Shown here: piece after piece, positions 23,760-33,263 of the stretch | Position numbering within the stretch: the first letter of the stretch is position 1 | Layout: each line of letters opens with the position of its first letter | Assembly (NCBI GenBank): GCA_050299555.1 | Contig: JBNKWA010000008.1 | Coordinates: 1 to 64,000 of the forward strand | Reading direction: 5' to 3' | DNA length: 64,000 nucleotides | DNA from: JBNKWA01 sp050299555 | GTDB taxonomy: Bacteria > Pseudomonadota > Alphaproteobacteria > Rhodobacterales > Rhodobacteraceae | Program-made: the position numbers and the translations under genes | Notes under the pieces: model-generated | Told to the model about the DNA's origin: nothing | Seen by the model: the letters and a program-made list of their open reading frames with translations, nothing else | Databases searched by the model: none

Positions 23760-24886
23760 TGCGTCAGCACCACGCCGGCACCCGCATCCCAGCCGAGCCA
23801 GACCTTTTCGTCCCAGACGATGGGCCGTTTGTCATGCTCGAGGTTGGTCTGGGTGACCTTCACGGTTTCGCCGCTGTCCAGCTTCACCTTGAAGATCGTC
23901 ATGTCGCCCATGTAGGCGTAGTCCTGGACCGTGGCGGGCACCACGTTGTCATCGTCAGGCCGGTCCCGCGACAGGCTGATCTTTTCCGGCCGCACCGCTA
24001 CCCAGACGTCCTGCCCCGCCGTCAGGCCGCCGGAGGGCCGAACGAGGATCGGACCCGCTCCGGCACTGGTGATCCGCATCAGGTCCGGCGCGCCGGCGTC
24101 GACCTTGCCTGCAAACAGGTTCACCGTGCCGATGAAGTCGGCGACGAACTTGTTGTCGGGACGTTCGTAGATCTCGCGCGGCTCGCCCACCTGCACGATG
24201 CGGCCGGCATCCATGACGCCGATCCGGGTCGACAGCGTCATCGCCTCTTCCTGATCGTGGGTGACGACGATGAAGGTAACGCCGAGCTGGTCCTGGATGT
24301 TCATCAGCTCGAACTGGGTTTCCTCGCGCAGCTTCTTGTCCAGCGCGCCCAGCGGCTCGTCCAGCAGCAAGAGCTTCGGTCGCTTGATCAGGCTGCGCGC
24401 CAGCGCCACCCGCTGGCGCTGGCCACCCGAAAGCTGATGCGGGCGACGCTGCGCGAACGACCCGAGCTGCACCAGCTTCAGCATGTCCGCGACACGGTCC
24501 ATGGCCTCGGTCCTGGGAACCCCCTCGCGCAAAAGCCCGTAGGCGACGTTCTTCTCGACCGTCATGTGCGGGAACAATGCGTAGGACTGGAACATCATGT
24601 TGGTGGGCCGCTGGTAGGGCGGCACCCGGCTCATGTCCTGGCCATCGATCTCGATGCGGCCAGCGGTCGGTATCTCGAAGCCGGCCAGCATGCGCAGCAG
24701 CGTCGTCTTTCCGCAGCCCGAGCCGCCGAGCAGGCAGAACAACTCACCGCGATAGATGTCCAGAGAAACGTCGTCGACCGCCGTAAAGTCGCCGAACTGC
24801 TTGGTGACGCCCGCGATCCGCACGAAAGGCGCGCCGATCGCATCGCGCCACGGTTTGCTGTGTGCGGCTGAGTAGTGATCGGCCAT
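23756..24886 (-). CDS. potG: Polyamine-type ABC transporter ATP-binding protein
   Basis: A 376-residue ATPase: Walker A LLGGSGCGKTTLLRM, Q-loop FQSYALFPHMTV, signature LSGGQRQRVALARSL, Walker B LLLLDEPLGALD, H-loop VTHDQEEAM, followed by a C-terminal TOBE regulatory domain. The ATG at 24886 yields the normal family N-terminus and removes a spurious upstream extension. It energises the PotHI permeases for solute taken up by the adjacent binding protein. Confidence 0.92.
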   Translation of the reverse strand: MADHYSAAHSKPWRDAIGAPFVRIAGVTKQFGDFTAVDDVSLDIYRGELFCLLGGSGCGKTTLLRMLAGFEIPTAGRIEIDGQDMSRVPPYQRPTNMMFQSYALFPHMTVEKNVAYGLLREGVPRTEAMDRVADMLKLVQLGSFAQRRPHQLSGGQRQRVALARSLIKRPKLLLLDEPLGALDKKLREETQFELMNIQDQLGVTFIVVTHDQEEAMTLSTRIGVMDAGRIVQVGEPREIYERPDNKFVADFIGTVNLFAGKVDAGAPDLMRITSAGAGPILVRPSGGLTAGQDVWVAVRPEKISLSRDRPDDDNVVPATVQDYAYMGDMTIFKVKLDSGETVKVTQTNLEHDKRPIVWDEKVWLGWDAGAGVVLTQ

Positions 24887-24934
24887 GCTTGAGCCCCTCG
24901 AAGCGGGCCGGGGCGATGGCCCCGGCCACAAGGA

Positions 24935-26017
24935 TTACTGGCCGGTCTTTAGCTGTGTCCAGAGTCGCGTCACCACCCGGTCGGTTCGGCCGTCATAGAC
25001 AGCGGCACCCCAAAGCCGCGCCTTGGCCTCCTCGGTCGGAAAGATGCCCGGATCGGACGTGATCTCTGGATCCACCAGAGGCATCGAGGCGGCGTTGCCG
25101 TTGGCGTACCAGACGTAGTTGGTGATATCCGCGGTGACCTGGGGATCCATCAGGAAGTTGATGAACTTGTGCGCGGCATCGGGATTCGGCGCATCTTTCG
25201 GGATCGCCAGAAGATCGAACCACTGCAGCGCCCCTTCCTTGGGGATCACGTAGGCGATCTCGACACCGTTGCCCGCCTCCTCGGCGCGCGCCTGCGCCTG
25301 GAACACATCGCCCGACCAGCCGACCGACACGCAGACCTCGCCGTTGGCAAGGTCGTTGATGTATTGCGAGGAGTGGAAGTAGCGGATGTAGGGCCGGATG
25401 CTGTTGATGAGTTCCGTCCCCTTCTCGAAGTCCTCAGGGGCGGTCGAACGGGGGTCAAGCCCGAGATAGTTCATCGCGGCCGGCAGGACTTCCGTCGGCG
25501 CATCGAGAAGCGTGATGCCGCAGTCTGCCAGCTTCTCGGCGTTGGCGGGATCGAAGACCAGGGCCCAGCTGTCGGTCGGAGCGTCGGCGCCCAGCGCCTC
25601 CTCGACCTTGCCGACATTGTAGCCGATGCCGGTGGTTCCCCACATGTAGATGACCGAATGGGCGTTGCCCTCGTCATACACCGACGCATTGGCCATCAGT
25701 TGCGGGTCCATGTTGGCGAGGTTCGGAAGCTTTGACTTGTCCAGCTCCATGTAGACCCCGGCGGCGACCTGACGGCGCAGAAAGTCCGATGTCGGCACCA
25801 CGATGTCGTATCCCGAGCTGCCGGTCAGCATCTTGGCCTCCAGCACCTCGTTGGAATCGTAGACGTCGTAGGTGACGTCGATACCGGTCTCCTCCTCGAA
25901 CTTGGCGATGGTGTCGTCAGCGATGTAGTCGGACCAGTTGTAGACATGCAGATCTTCCGCCGCCGCCGACACCGCGACGCTGGCGGCAGCCGCGGTCAGC
26001 ACGAACCTGAGGCTCAT
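24935..26017 (-). CDS. potF: Periplasmic polyamine-binding protein
   Basis: A 360-residue family-1 PotD/PotF-type binding protein with a signal peptide (MSLRFVLTAAAASVAVSAAA) and the opening LHVYNWSDYIADDTIAKFEEETGIDVTYDVYDSNE characteristic of putrescine/spermidine receptors. Aromatic and acidic residues of the amine site (YNWSDY, WGTTGIGYN, VGWSGD) are visible. Ligand likely putrescine or a related amine; PotF-like proteins also include relatives for other substrates. Confidence 0.92.
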   Translation of the reverse strand: MSLRFVLTAAAASVAVSAAAEDLHVYNWSDYIADDTIAKFEEETGIDVTYDVYDSNEVLEAKMLTGSSGYDIVVPTSDFLRRQVAAGVYMELDKSKLPNLANMDPQLMANASVYDEGNAHSVIYMWGTTGIGYNVGKVEEALGADAPTDSWALVFDPANAEKLADCGITLLDAPTEVLPAAMNYLGLDPRSTAPEDFEKGTELINSIRPYIRYFHSSQYINDLANGEVCVSVGWSGDVFQAQARAEEAGNGVEIAYVIPKEGALQWFDLLAIPKDAPNPDAAHKFINFLMDPQVTADITNYVWYANGNAASMPLVDPEITSDPGIFPTEEAKARLWGAAVYDGRTDRVVTRLWTQLKTGQ

Positions 26018-26035
26018 CTCTTTCTCCCTGTGAGG

Positions 26036-27331
26036 TCACACACCCATCTTGTCTCGCAGCCCGTACCACCAGGAACCCACCACCGAATAGGGCACGCGCA
26101 GCAGTCTTCCCCCTGGGAAGGGCATCCACTTGAGGTTTGCAAATGTATCGAAGCGCGACAAGTCACCTTTTATCGCGTCCGCCAGAATACGGCCGAACAG
26201 GTGGCTGCCAGTGACGCCGTGACCGGAATAGCCGTGTGCGAAATAGACACTCCGCCCCAATCTGCCCATTTGCGGGACACGGGTAAAGGAAAGGGCAAAG
26301 TTGCCGGACCAGGCATGATCGATCCGCACACCCGCAAGCTGGGGAAAAACCTTCAGCAGGTTGGGCAGCAGCTTGGCGCGTATGTCGGCCGGATCGGTGC
26401 CACCATAGACGGTGCCACCCCCGAACAGAAGCCGCCCATCAGCCGAAAGGCGATAATAGTCGAGGATATAGCGCGCATCCTCCACGCAAAGGTCGGTGGG
26501 CAGGAGGGCGGCTGCGCGCTCACCCAGCGGCTCGGTCGCGATGATCTGGGTCGAGGCGGGAAGGATGCGCCGCGACAGCTCCGGCAGCGCATCCCCGAGA
26601 TAGGCGTTGCCGCAGATCACCGCCGTCCGCGCACGCACCTCGCCACCCTCCGTTCGGATGACCGGCCTGTCCGCCTGCCAGTCCACTGAAGTAACCGGCG
26701 AATGCTCGTGGATCACGCCGCCGTTCGCCTCGAGTGCCGCCGCCTCGCCCAGGGCCAGGTTGAGCGGATGCAGATGCCCGCCCGAGCGATCGATCATGCC
26801 GCCGGCATAGACGTCGCTGGCAACGTGGTCGCGCATCTCGGCTGCCGACACCATGACGTGATCGTCCATCCCGAAGCGCCGCCAAAGCGTTGCCTTGGCC
26901 TCGAACCCGCGCATGTGCTGCGCGTTGGTTGCCGCAAAAAGGTTGCCGTCCTTCAGGTCGCATCGGATGTCATAGCGCGCAATGCGGTCGCGGATGATCC
27001 GGTTGCCCTCGGTCACCAGCCCGCCGACGAAGGCCTGCACATCGTCGCCATATTGCCGGGCGATCTTCTCGAGCGATGCGTTCAATCCGTTGACGATCTG
27101 TCCGCCATTGCGTCCCGAGGCGCCCCAGCCGATACGGGCGCCCTCGAGCAGCGTCACCTGAAGGCCGGCCTCGGCCAGTTCGAGCGCAGCCGACAGGCCC
27201 GAATAGCCGCCGCCGACAACGCACACCTCCGCCTCGACAGCGCCGGAAAGGGCCGGACGCTCGGGCGCGGGGTTGGCAGAGGCGGCATAGTAGGAGCCCG
27301 GATGGGCACCGTCGCCCGGGTAGCGGCTCAT
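26036..27331 (-). CDS. puuB: FAD-dependent oxidase, gamma-glutamylputrescine oxidase-like (copy 2)
   Basis: A 431-residue DAO-family flavoprotein related to copy 1: VCVVGGGYSGLSAALELAEAG, GWGASGRNGGQ, and GYSGHGVTGSHLFG near the C-terminus. It overlaps the second glutamine-synthetase-like gene by 4 bp. Having two divergent PuuA-PuuB pairs around one transporter suggests two amine substrates or two steps, rather than redundancy. Confidence 0.87.
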   Translation of the reverse strand: MSRYPGDGAHPGSYYAASANPAPERPALSGAVEAEVCVVGGGYSGLSAALELAEAGLQVTLLEGARIGWGASGRNGGQIVNGLNASLEKIARQYGDDVQAFVGGLVTEGNRIIRDRIARYDIRCDLKDGNLFAATNAQHMRGFEAKATLWRRFGMDDHVMVSAAEMRDHVASDVYAGGMIDRSGGHLHPLNLALGEAAALEANGGVIHEHSPVTSVDWQADRPVIRTEGGEVRARTAVICGNAYLGDALPELSRRILPASTQIIATEPLGERAAALLPTDLCVEDARYILDYYRLSADGRLLFGGGTVYGGTDPADIRAKLLPNLLKVFPQLAGVRIDHAWSGNFALSFTRVPQMGRLGRSVYFAHGYSGHGVTGSHLFGRILADAIKGDLSRFDTFANLKWMPFPGGRLLRVPYSVVGSWWYGLRDKMGV

Positions 27332-28695
27332 ACGGTCTCCAGGTAGGTGGCAACCTCGAACTCGCCCATTCGGCTGCGAAAGACCGATAGCTCCTGCCAC
27401 TTGCAGGCTGCGAAGAGATGGATGAATTCCGGCACCAGGAAGCTCGCGAAGATGTCGGAGTTTTCCTCGAAGGCGTAGATGGCGCTTTCCCAGCTGTCGG
27501 GCAGTTCCGGCAGGTCGAGCTCGTAGGCATTGCCGCTCACCGGAGCCGGCGGCTCGATGCCTTTCTCGATACCGTCAAGCGCTGCGCCGAGCACCGCGGT
27601 CAGCACGAGATAGGGGTTGGCGTCGGCTCCGGCCACCCGATGCTCGATCCTGCGCGCGGCGTTCGGGCCGCCCGGAATGCGGACCGCCGCAAAGCGGTTC
27701 TCGTAGGCCCAGGAAATCTGGGTGGGGGCATGGGTGCCCGGCTTCATGCGCCGGTAGGAATTCTGGTGCGGCAAGAAGATCAGCGTCGAGGCTGCCATCG
27801 CCTTCAGGATGCCGCCCACCGCATGCCGCAGGAGCGGGGTACCCTCGGGCCCGCCATTGTCGAAGACGTTGCGGCCCTCGCGGTCGATCAGGCTGAAGTG
27901 AAGGTGAAAACCCGAGCCCGAGCGATCGGTGAAGGGCTTGGCCATGAACGTCCCCGCCAGCCCGTGCTTGCGCGCCACCCCCTTCACCACCCGCTTGAAG
28001 AACGTGGCGTCGTCAGCCGCCTTCAAGGCATCGTCCTCGTGGCGAAGGTTGAACTCGAATTGGCCGGCGCCCGCTTCAGACACTGCCGTCTCGACGGGAA
28101 TGTCGTTTTCCCGACACGAATCATAGATGTCCGAAAGCAGCTTTTCGAAGTGATCGATGTCGTCAAGCGACAGAACACCATCGGCGAGCAGCGGCTTTTT
28201 CGTGACCGGTGACGTCGGCACTTCGGGATGGCTGCCAGAGGCGTCGACCAGATAGAATTCCAACTCGGTCGCCACCACCGGTTTCAGTCCGATGGCATGG
28301 TAGCGCTCGACAACCCGGGCCAAGGCATGGCGCGGATCGCCAAGCCAAGGGCTCCCGTCCTCGCGGTAGAACCAAAGCGGCAACAGGGCCGCGCGCGGTT
28401 CCATCCAGCTCATCAGCAGCGGCGCCCGGCCGGTCGGGCGGCAGATGGCATCGGAATCGCCCGTCGCGAGCAAGCCGGGATTGTCCTCGACGTCGACGCC
28501 CCAGATATCCTGCACGGACAGCGACAGCGGCATCCTGACCTTACCCTCGAAGGCTCCCTCGGCCTGCTCGATGGGCAGCCGCTTGCCGCGCAGACAGCCA
28601 TTGAGGTCGGAAATGGCAACCCGTAGGCTTCCAATGTCGCTGCGTGCCTTCAGCCAGGCGAGGCCGTCCTTGGTAAAGCCGGGGTTGTGACGCAT
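27328..28695 (-). CDS. Gamma-glutamylpolyamine synthetase-like, glutamine synthetase fold (copy 2)
   Basis: A 455-residue glutamine-synthetase-fold enzyme, only loosely similar to copy 1. Motifs: ATELEFYL, EAGAGQFEFNLRHEDD, FMAKPFTDRSGSGFHLHFS, NRFAAVRIPGG, RRIEHRVAGADANPYL. It is the first gene of the long minus-strand operon. The ATG at 28695 is preferred to a TTG four codons earlier. Likely glutamylates an imported amine; substrate unknown. Confidence 0.85.
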   Translation of the reverse strand: MRHNPGFTKDGLAWLKARSDIGSLRVAISDLNGCLRGKRLPIEQAEGAFEGKVRMPLSLSVQDIWGVDVEDNPGLLATGDSDAICRPTGRAPLLMSWMEPRAALLPLWFYREDGSPWLGDPRHALARVVERYHAIGLKPVVATELEFYLVDASGSHPEVPTSPVTKKPLLADGVLSLDDIDHFEKLLSDIYDSCRENDIPVETAVSEAGAGQFEFNLRHEDDALKAADDATFFKRVVKGVARKHGLAGTFMAKPFTDRSGSGFHLHFSLIDREGRNVFDNGGPEGTPLLRHAVGGILKAMAASTLIFLPHQNSYRRMKPGTHAPTQISWAYENRFAAVRIPGGPNAARRIEHRVAGADANPYLVLTAVLGAALDGIEKGIEPPAPVSGNAYELDLPELPDSWESAIYAFEENSDIFASFLVPEFIHLFAACKWQELSVFRSRMGEFEVATYLETV

Positions 28696-28762
28696 GATAC
28701 CTAACAATGCCGTGGGACACCAAGCCTAGCACCGCACGGGCGGCACGCAAGCGATTGTCATT

Positions 28763-28780
28763 CTGCAAGGCCGCTTGCAG
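28763..28780. promoter_or_regulatory. 18-bp palindrome in a divergent promoter region
   Basis: CTGCAAG-gccg-CTTGCAG is a perfect 7-bp inverted repeat sitting in the 131-bp interval between the divergent amine operon and the lactonase-like gene. Its position suits an operator controlling one or both directions. No regulator gene is adjacent. Confidence 0.5.
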
Positions 28781-28826
28781 GCAACCGGAAGGATCGGGCA
28801 GAACCGCGGAAAACCGGGGAGGCAAC

Positions 28827-29705
28827 ATGAATTCCGAACAGCCGCGCGAGGCGGAGTTGATCTGGGATGTCGGCTGTGCGCTCGGCGAGGGGCCGATCTG
28901 GGCGCATGGCCGCCTGTGGTTCTTCGACATTACCGGCAAGAAGCTGCACAGCTGCGATGGCGACGGCCAGGAGCGCGAGAGCCGCGACCTGCCCTTCATG
29001 GCCTCGGCCGCTGCACCGGCCCCCGAAGGATCCCTGCTGATCGCAACGGAACGAGAGATCGCCAGGTTCGACACCCAATCCGGTGCCATCGAGATCCTCG
29101 CCGATCTCGAAGCCGACAACGCGGCGACCCGCTCGAACGATGGCCGGGCCGATCGCCATGGAGCCTTCTGGATCGGCACCATGGGCAAGGATGCAGCGCC
29201 CGAGGCCGGCGCGCTTTACCGTTTCGATCGAAAGCGGGTGACCTGCCTGCGCGAAAAGGTCTCGATCCCGAACGCGATCTGTTTTTCTCCCGACGGGCGG
29301 GTCGCGCATTTCGCCGATACCAACCGAAAGACGATCTGGCGCTGGAACCTGGACGAGGACGGGATGCCGGAAGGCGACCCCGAGGTGTTCATCGACTTCA
29401 CTTCCCAGAACCTCCGGCCCGACGGCGCCGTCATCGACAGTGAGGGGGCGATGTGGGTGGCCTTCTACGGCGGGTCGCGTGCGATCCGGTTCCTGCCTGA
29501 CGGAACGGCGGTGGATGAGGTGCGCTTCCCGGTGCCCAATGTGACCTGCCCGGCCTTTGGTGGCGACCTCAACACGCTCTACTTCACCACCGCCAGGCAG
29601 GGTCTGGATGCCGAGAAACTGGAGGCGTTCCCGCTGTCCGGTGGGCTGTTTCGCACCGATATTTCCGTGCCTGGGCTGCCAGAGCCCGAGGTGCGGGTTC
29701 GCTGA
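28827..29705 (+). CDS. SMP-30/gluconolactonase-family protein
   Basis: A 292-residue six-bladed beta-propeller of the SMP-30 family. Metal-site residues are visible in GEGPIW (first blade Glu), SNDGRADRHGAFWIGTMG, and IPNAICFSPDGRVAHFAD. The family hydrolyses sugar lactones with a divalent metal. GGGGAGG precedes the ATG. It stands 43 bp before soeA on the same strand but has no obvious role in sulfur oxidation. Confidence 0.85.
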   Translation: MNSEQPREAELIWDVGCALGEGPIWAHGRLWFFDITGKKLHSCDGDGQERESRDLPFMASAAAPAPEGSLLIATEREIARFDTQSGAIEILADLEADNAATRSNDGRADRHGAFWIGTMGKDAAPEAGALYRFDRKRVTCLREKVSIPNAICFSPDGRVAHFADTNRKTIWRWNLDEDGMPEGDPEVFIDFTSQNLRPDGAVIDSEGAMWVAFYGGSRAIRFLPDGTAVDEVRFPVPNVTCPAFGGDLNTLYFTTARQGLDAEKLEAFPLSGGLFRTDISVPGLPEPEVRVR

Positions 29706-29748
29706 TGTTGAATGAAGCCCGCTGGTGGCGAGGCACGGATCAGCAGCG

Positions 29749-32525
29749 ATGACGGAACCGCCCCTCGACCTTTCGCCGCACCTGTTCGACGAGGTGCGCA
29801 AGACCACTTGCTACATGTGCGCCTGCCGTTGTGGCATCGACGTGATGATGAAGGACGGCAAGGTCTCCTACATCCAGGGCAACAGCGATCATCCCAAGAA
29901 CCGCGGGGTAATTTGCGGAAAGGGCGCCGCCGGCATCAAGCAACACAACTCGCCGGCACGGCTGAAGGCGCCGCTGTTGCGCACCGGGCCGCGTGGCTCG
30001 GGGCAGTTCCGAGAGATATCCTGGGATGAGGCGCTGGAAACCGCCGTCTCATGGCTGCGGCCCTTGCACGAAAAGGCGCCACAAAAGTTCGCCTTCTTCA
30101 CCGGGCGGGACCAGTCCCAGGCGCTCACTGGCTGGTGGGCGCAGCAATTCGGAACGCCCAACTACGCCGCTCACGGTGGCTTCTGCTCTGTCAACATGGC
30201 GGCAGCCGGCATCTACACGCTCGGCGGCTCATTCTGGGAGTTCGGCACGCCGGACTGGGAACGCACCGAGCTGTTGCTTCTCTTCGGCGTGGCCGAGGAC
30301 CACGATTCCAACCCGATCAAGATGGGCCTTGGCCGACTGAAGGCGCGCGGAACCAGGATCATCGCCGTGAATCCGATCCGCACCGGCTACAATGCGATCG
30401 CGGACGAATGGCTGCCGATCAAGCCCGGAACGGATGGTCTGTTTGTCCTCAGCCTCGTGCACGTGCTGCTGAAAGCCGGCCGGATCGACCTGGACTACCT
30501 GGCCCGGTACACCAATGCCGCGGTGCTGGTAAATTCCGACGGGCTGTTCCAGCGCGACGACGCCGGCAAGCCACTGGTGCGCGATCGGTCGACGGGCGCA
30601 CTTCACGCCTTCGACGTACCGGGCGTCAGGCCGGCGCTGCACGGCGCCTACAAGGGCGCCGTGCCGGTCTTTCAGAAGCTCGCCGAAAAGTACCTCGACG
30701 ACCAGTACGCGCCCGAGACCGTAGCGGTGCGATGCGGCATCCCGGCGACCACCATCCGCCGTATTGCTTTGGAACTGGCACATGCTGCCTTCGAGCGGGC
30801 GATCACGCTTGACCGGCCCTGGACCGACTTTCGCGGCGAGCGGCACGAGACGATGGTGGGCCGACCGGTATCGATGCACGCGATGCGCGGCATCAGCGCC
30901 CACGCCAACGGTTTCCAGACCTGTCGCGCCCTGCACCTCCTGCAGCTCGTGCTCGGAACCGTAGAGGTCCCGGGCGGCTTCCGCCTGAAGCCGCCCTACC
31001 CCAAGCCGTTCACGGCGCACCCCCGACCGCATCACAAGGTGACACCGGGAAAGCCTTTGGACGGGCCGATCCTGGGCTATCCGCGCGGGCCGGAAGACCT
31101 GGCGGTGGACGCGTACGGCCGGCCGAAACGGATCGACAAGGCGTTCTCGTGGGAAGCGCCGCTGGCCGCGCATGGCATGATGCATATGGCGATCTCGAAC
31201 GCAGTTGCGGGCGATCCCTACCCTGTCGACACGCTGCTGCTCTACATGGCCAACATGGCCTGGAATTCATCGATGAACACGCGCGGCACCATGGAATGCT
31301 GGCGGCGAGGGGTGCCGACGGCGAGTACCGCATCCCGCATCTCATCTACTCCGACGCCTATGCCTCGGAGATGGTTGCCTACGCCGACCTGGTGCTGCCC
31401 GATACGACCTACCTTGAGCGTCACGACTGCATCAGCCTGCTGGACCGGCCGATTTCCGAGGCGGACGCCATGGCCGACGCCATCCGCTGGCCTGTCGTCG
31501 AGCCGGACCGGGATGTGCGGCCCTTCCAGACGGTGCTTCTGGACATTGGCGCACGGCTCGGCCTGCCGGGCATGGTTCAGCCCGATGGTGCGCCGATCTA
31601 TCGCGACTACGCCGACTACATCCAGCGCCACCAGCGCCGGCCCGGCGTAGGCTCGCTCGCCGGCTTCCGCGGCGATGACGGCACCGGCGAGGGCCGCGGA
31701 GCGCCGAATGATCGACAGATCGACGCCTACGTCGCCAATGGCGGTTTCTGGATGGCGCATGTCCCGGAGAATGCCGAATACTACAAGCAGGCCAATCAGG
31801 CCTACCAGGACTGGGCGGTGGAAAAGGGGCTGTTCGACAAGCCCGAACCCTATCTCTTCCAGCTCTGGTCGGAACCGCTCAGGCGTTTCCAGATGGCCGC
31901 CGAGGGCGCGGGCGACGCCGCTGGCGAGGGCGTGGCCCTGCAGGCACCGCCGCCACACCTGCGGGAGCGCCTGGCTCTGGCGATGGACCCGCTGCCATTC
32001 TGGTACCCGCCAGAGGCGGCATCGGCCGACTACCCTCTGCATGCGCTGACCCAGCGGCCCGCGGCCATGTACCATTCCTGGGGCAGCCAGAACGCCTGGC
32101 TCCGGCAGATCCACGGCCGGAACCCACTTTATGTGCCGCGCGCCGTCTGGGAGAAGGAAGGCTTCAGGGACGGCGACTGGGCGCGGGTGACCAGCGCCCA
32201 CGGCGAGATCGTCGTACCGGTGGCGCCGATGGAAGCGCTCAACGACGGCACCGTCTGGACGTGGAACGCCATCGGCAAGCGCCGGGGCGCCTGGGCCCTG
32301 GACGACGACGCCAGCGAAGCCACGCGCGGGTTCCTTCTCAACCACCTCATCCACGAGTTGCTGCCGCCACGGGGCGACGGGCTGCGCTGGGCGCGCTCCG
32401 ATCCGGTGACCGGGCAGGCCGCTTGGTACGACCTGAAGGTGCGCCTGGACCGTGTGGACCCACGGCAGGCGACCGAACCGGCGCTGCCCGCGCAGGGGCG
32501 CCTTCCAGTGGCGGGCGACCGATGA
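29749..32525 (+). pseudogene. soeA: Sulfite dehydrogenase molybdopterin subunit SoeA, frameshifted
   Basis: A molybdopterin oxidoreductase of the SoeA type. The N-terminal 4Fe-4S site is Cys21-X2-Cys24-X3-Cys28 and Cys56, with no Tat signal, as expected for cytoplasm-facing SoeA. The reading frame breaks at about 31294-31296: up to NTRGTME the protein runs in one frame, and from MLAARGADGEYRIPHLIYSDAY it continues in another. Restoring one missing base would give about 925 residues, the normal length. The rest is intact and coupled to soeB by a 4-bp overlap, so this is either a very recent mutation or a sequencing error. Confidence 0.85.
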
Positions 32526-33262
32526 CCAGCCTGCCCGTGCGTACCGACCGGGCCCTGGGCCTGGCCATCGATCTCGACACCTGCGTCGGCTGCCACGCCT
32601 GCGTCACTGCCTGCAAGGGCTGGAATGACCAGGGCTACGGCGCTCCGCTCAGCGACCAGAATGCCTATGGCGCCGAGCCCTCGGGGACCTTTCTCAATCG
32701 TGTCCACAGTTTCGAAGTGGTGCGGGCGAATGCGCCGCCCATGGTGGTTCATTTCCCCCGTTCCTGCCTGCATTGCGTCGATGCGCCCTGCGTCACCGTC
32801 TGCCCCACCGGCGCCAGCTACAAGCGCAGCGAAGACGGGATCGTCCTGGTGAACGAGGACGCCTGCATCGGCTGCGGCCTTTGCGCCTGGGCCTGCCCCT
32901 ATGGCGCACGCGAGATGGATCAGGCAGCGGGCGTGATGAAGAAGTGCACCCTCTGCGTCGACCGCATCTACAACGAGACCTTGCCGGAAAAGGATCGGGT
33001 GCCCGCCTGCGTCCGCGCCTGCCCAACCGGCGCAAGGCATTTCGGCAACTTCGCCGACCCCGAATCCGAGGTGTCCCGGCTGGCAAGGACACGCGGCGGC
33101 ATCGACCTCATGCCCGAACAGCAGACGCAGCCGGTCAACCGCTACCTTCCCCCGCGGGACCGAGACGCAAAGCTCGAAAGCCCAGGGCCGCTTTCGAGCG
33201 ACGCAACCGACGGCGTCGGCGGCTTCTGGGGCTGGCTCGACCGCGCGCTGGAGCGGCTCTGA
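32522..33262 (+). CDS. soeB: Sulfite dehydrogenase iron-sulfur subunit SoeB
   Basis: A 246-residue ferredoxin-like electron-transfer subunit with four cysteine clusters: CVGCHACVTAC, CLHCVDAPCVTVC, CIGCGLCAWAC, and CTLC followed by CVRAC, giving four 4Fe-4S centres as in DmsB/PsrB/SoeB. It relays electrons from the molybdenum subunit to the membrane anchor. It overlaps soeA by 4 bp, and soeC follows one base after its stop codon. Confidence 0.92.
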   Translation: MTSLPVRTDRALGLAIDLDTCVGCHACVTACKGWNDQGYGAPLSDQNAYGAEPSGTFLNRVHSFEVVRANAPPMVVHFPRSCLHCVDAPCVTVCPTGASYKRSEDGIVLVNEDACIGCGLCAWACPYGAREMDQAAGVMKKCTLCVDRIYNETLPEKDRVPACVRACPTGARHFGNFADPESEVSRLARTRGGIDLMPEQQTQPVNRYLPPRDRDAKLESPGPLSSDATDGVGGFWGWLDRALERL

Positions 33263-33263
33263 C

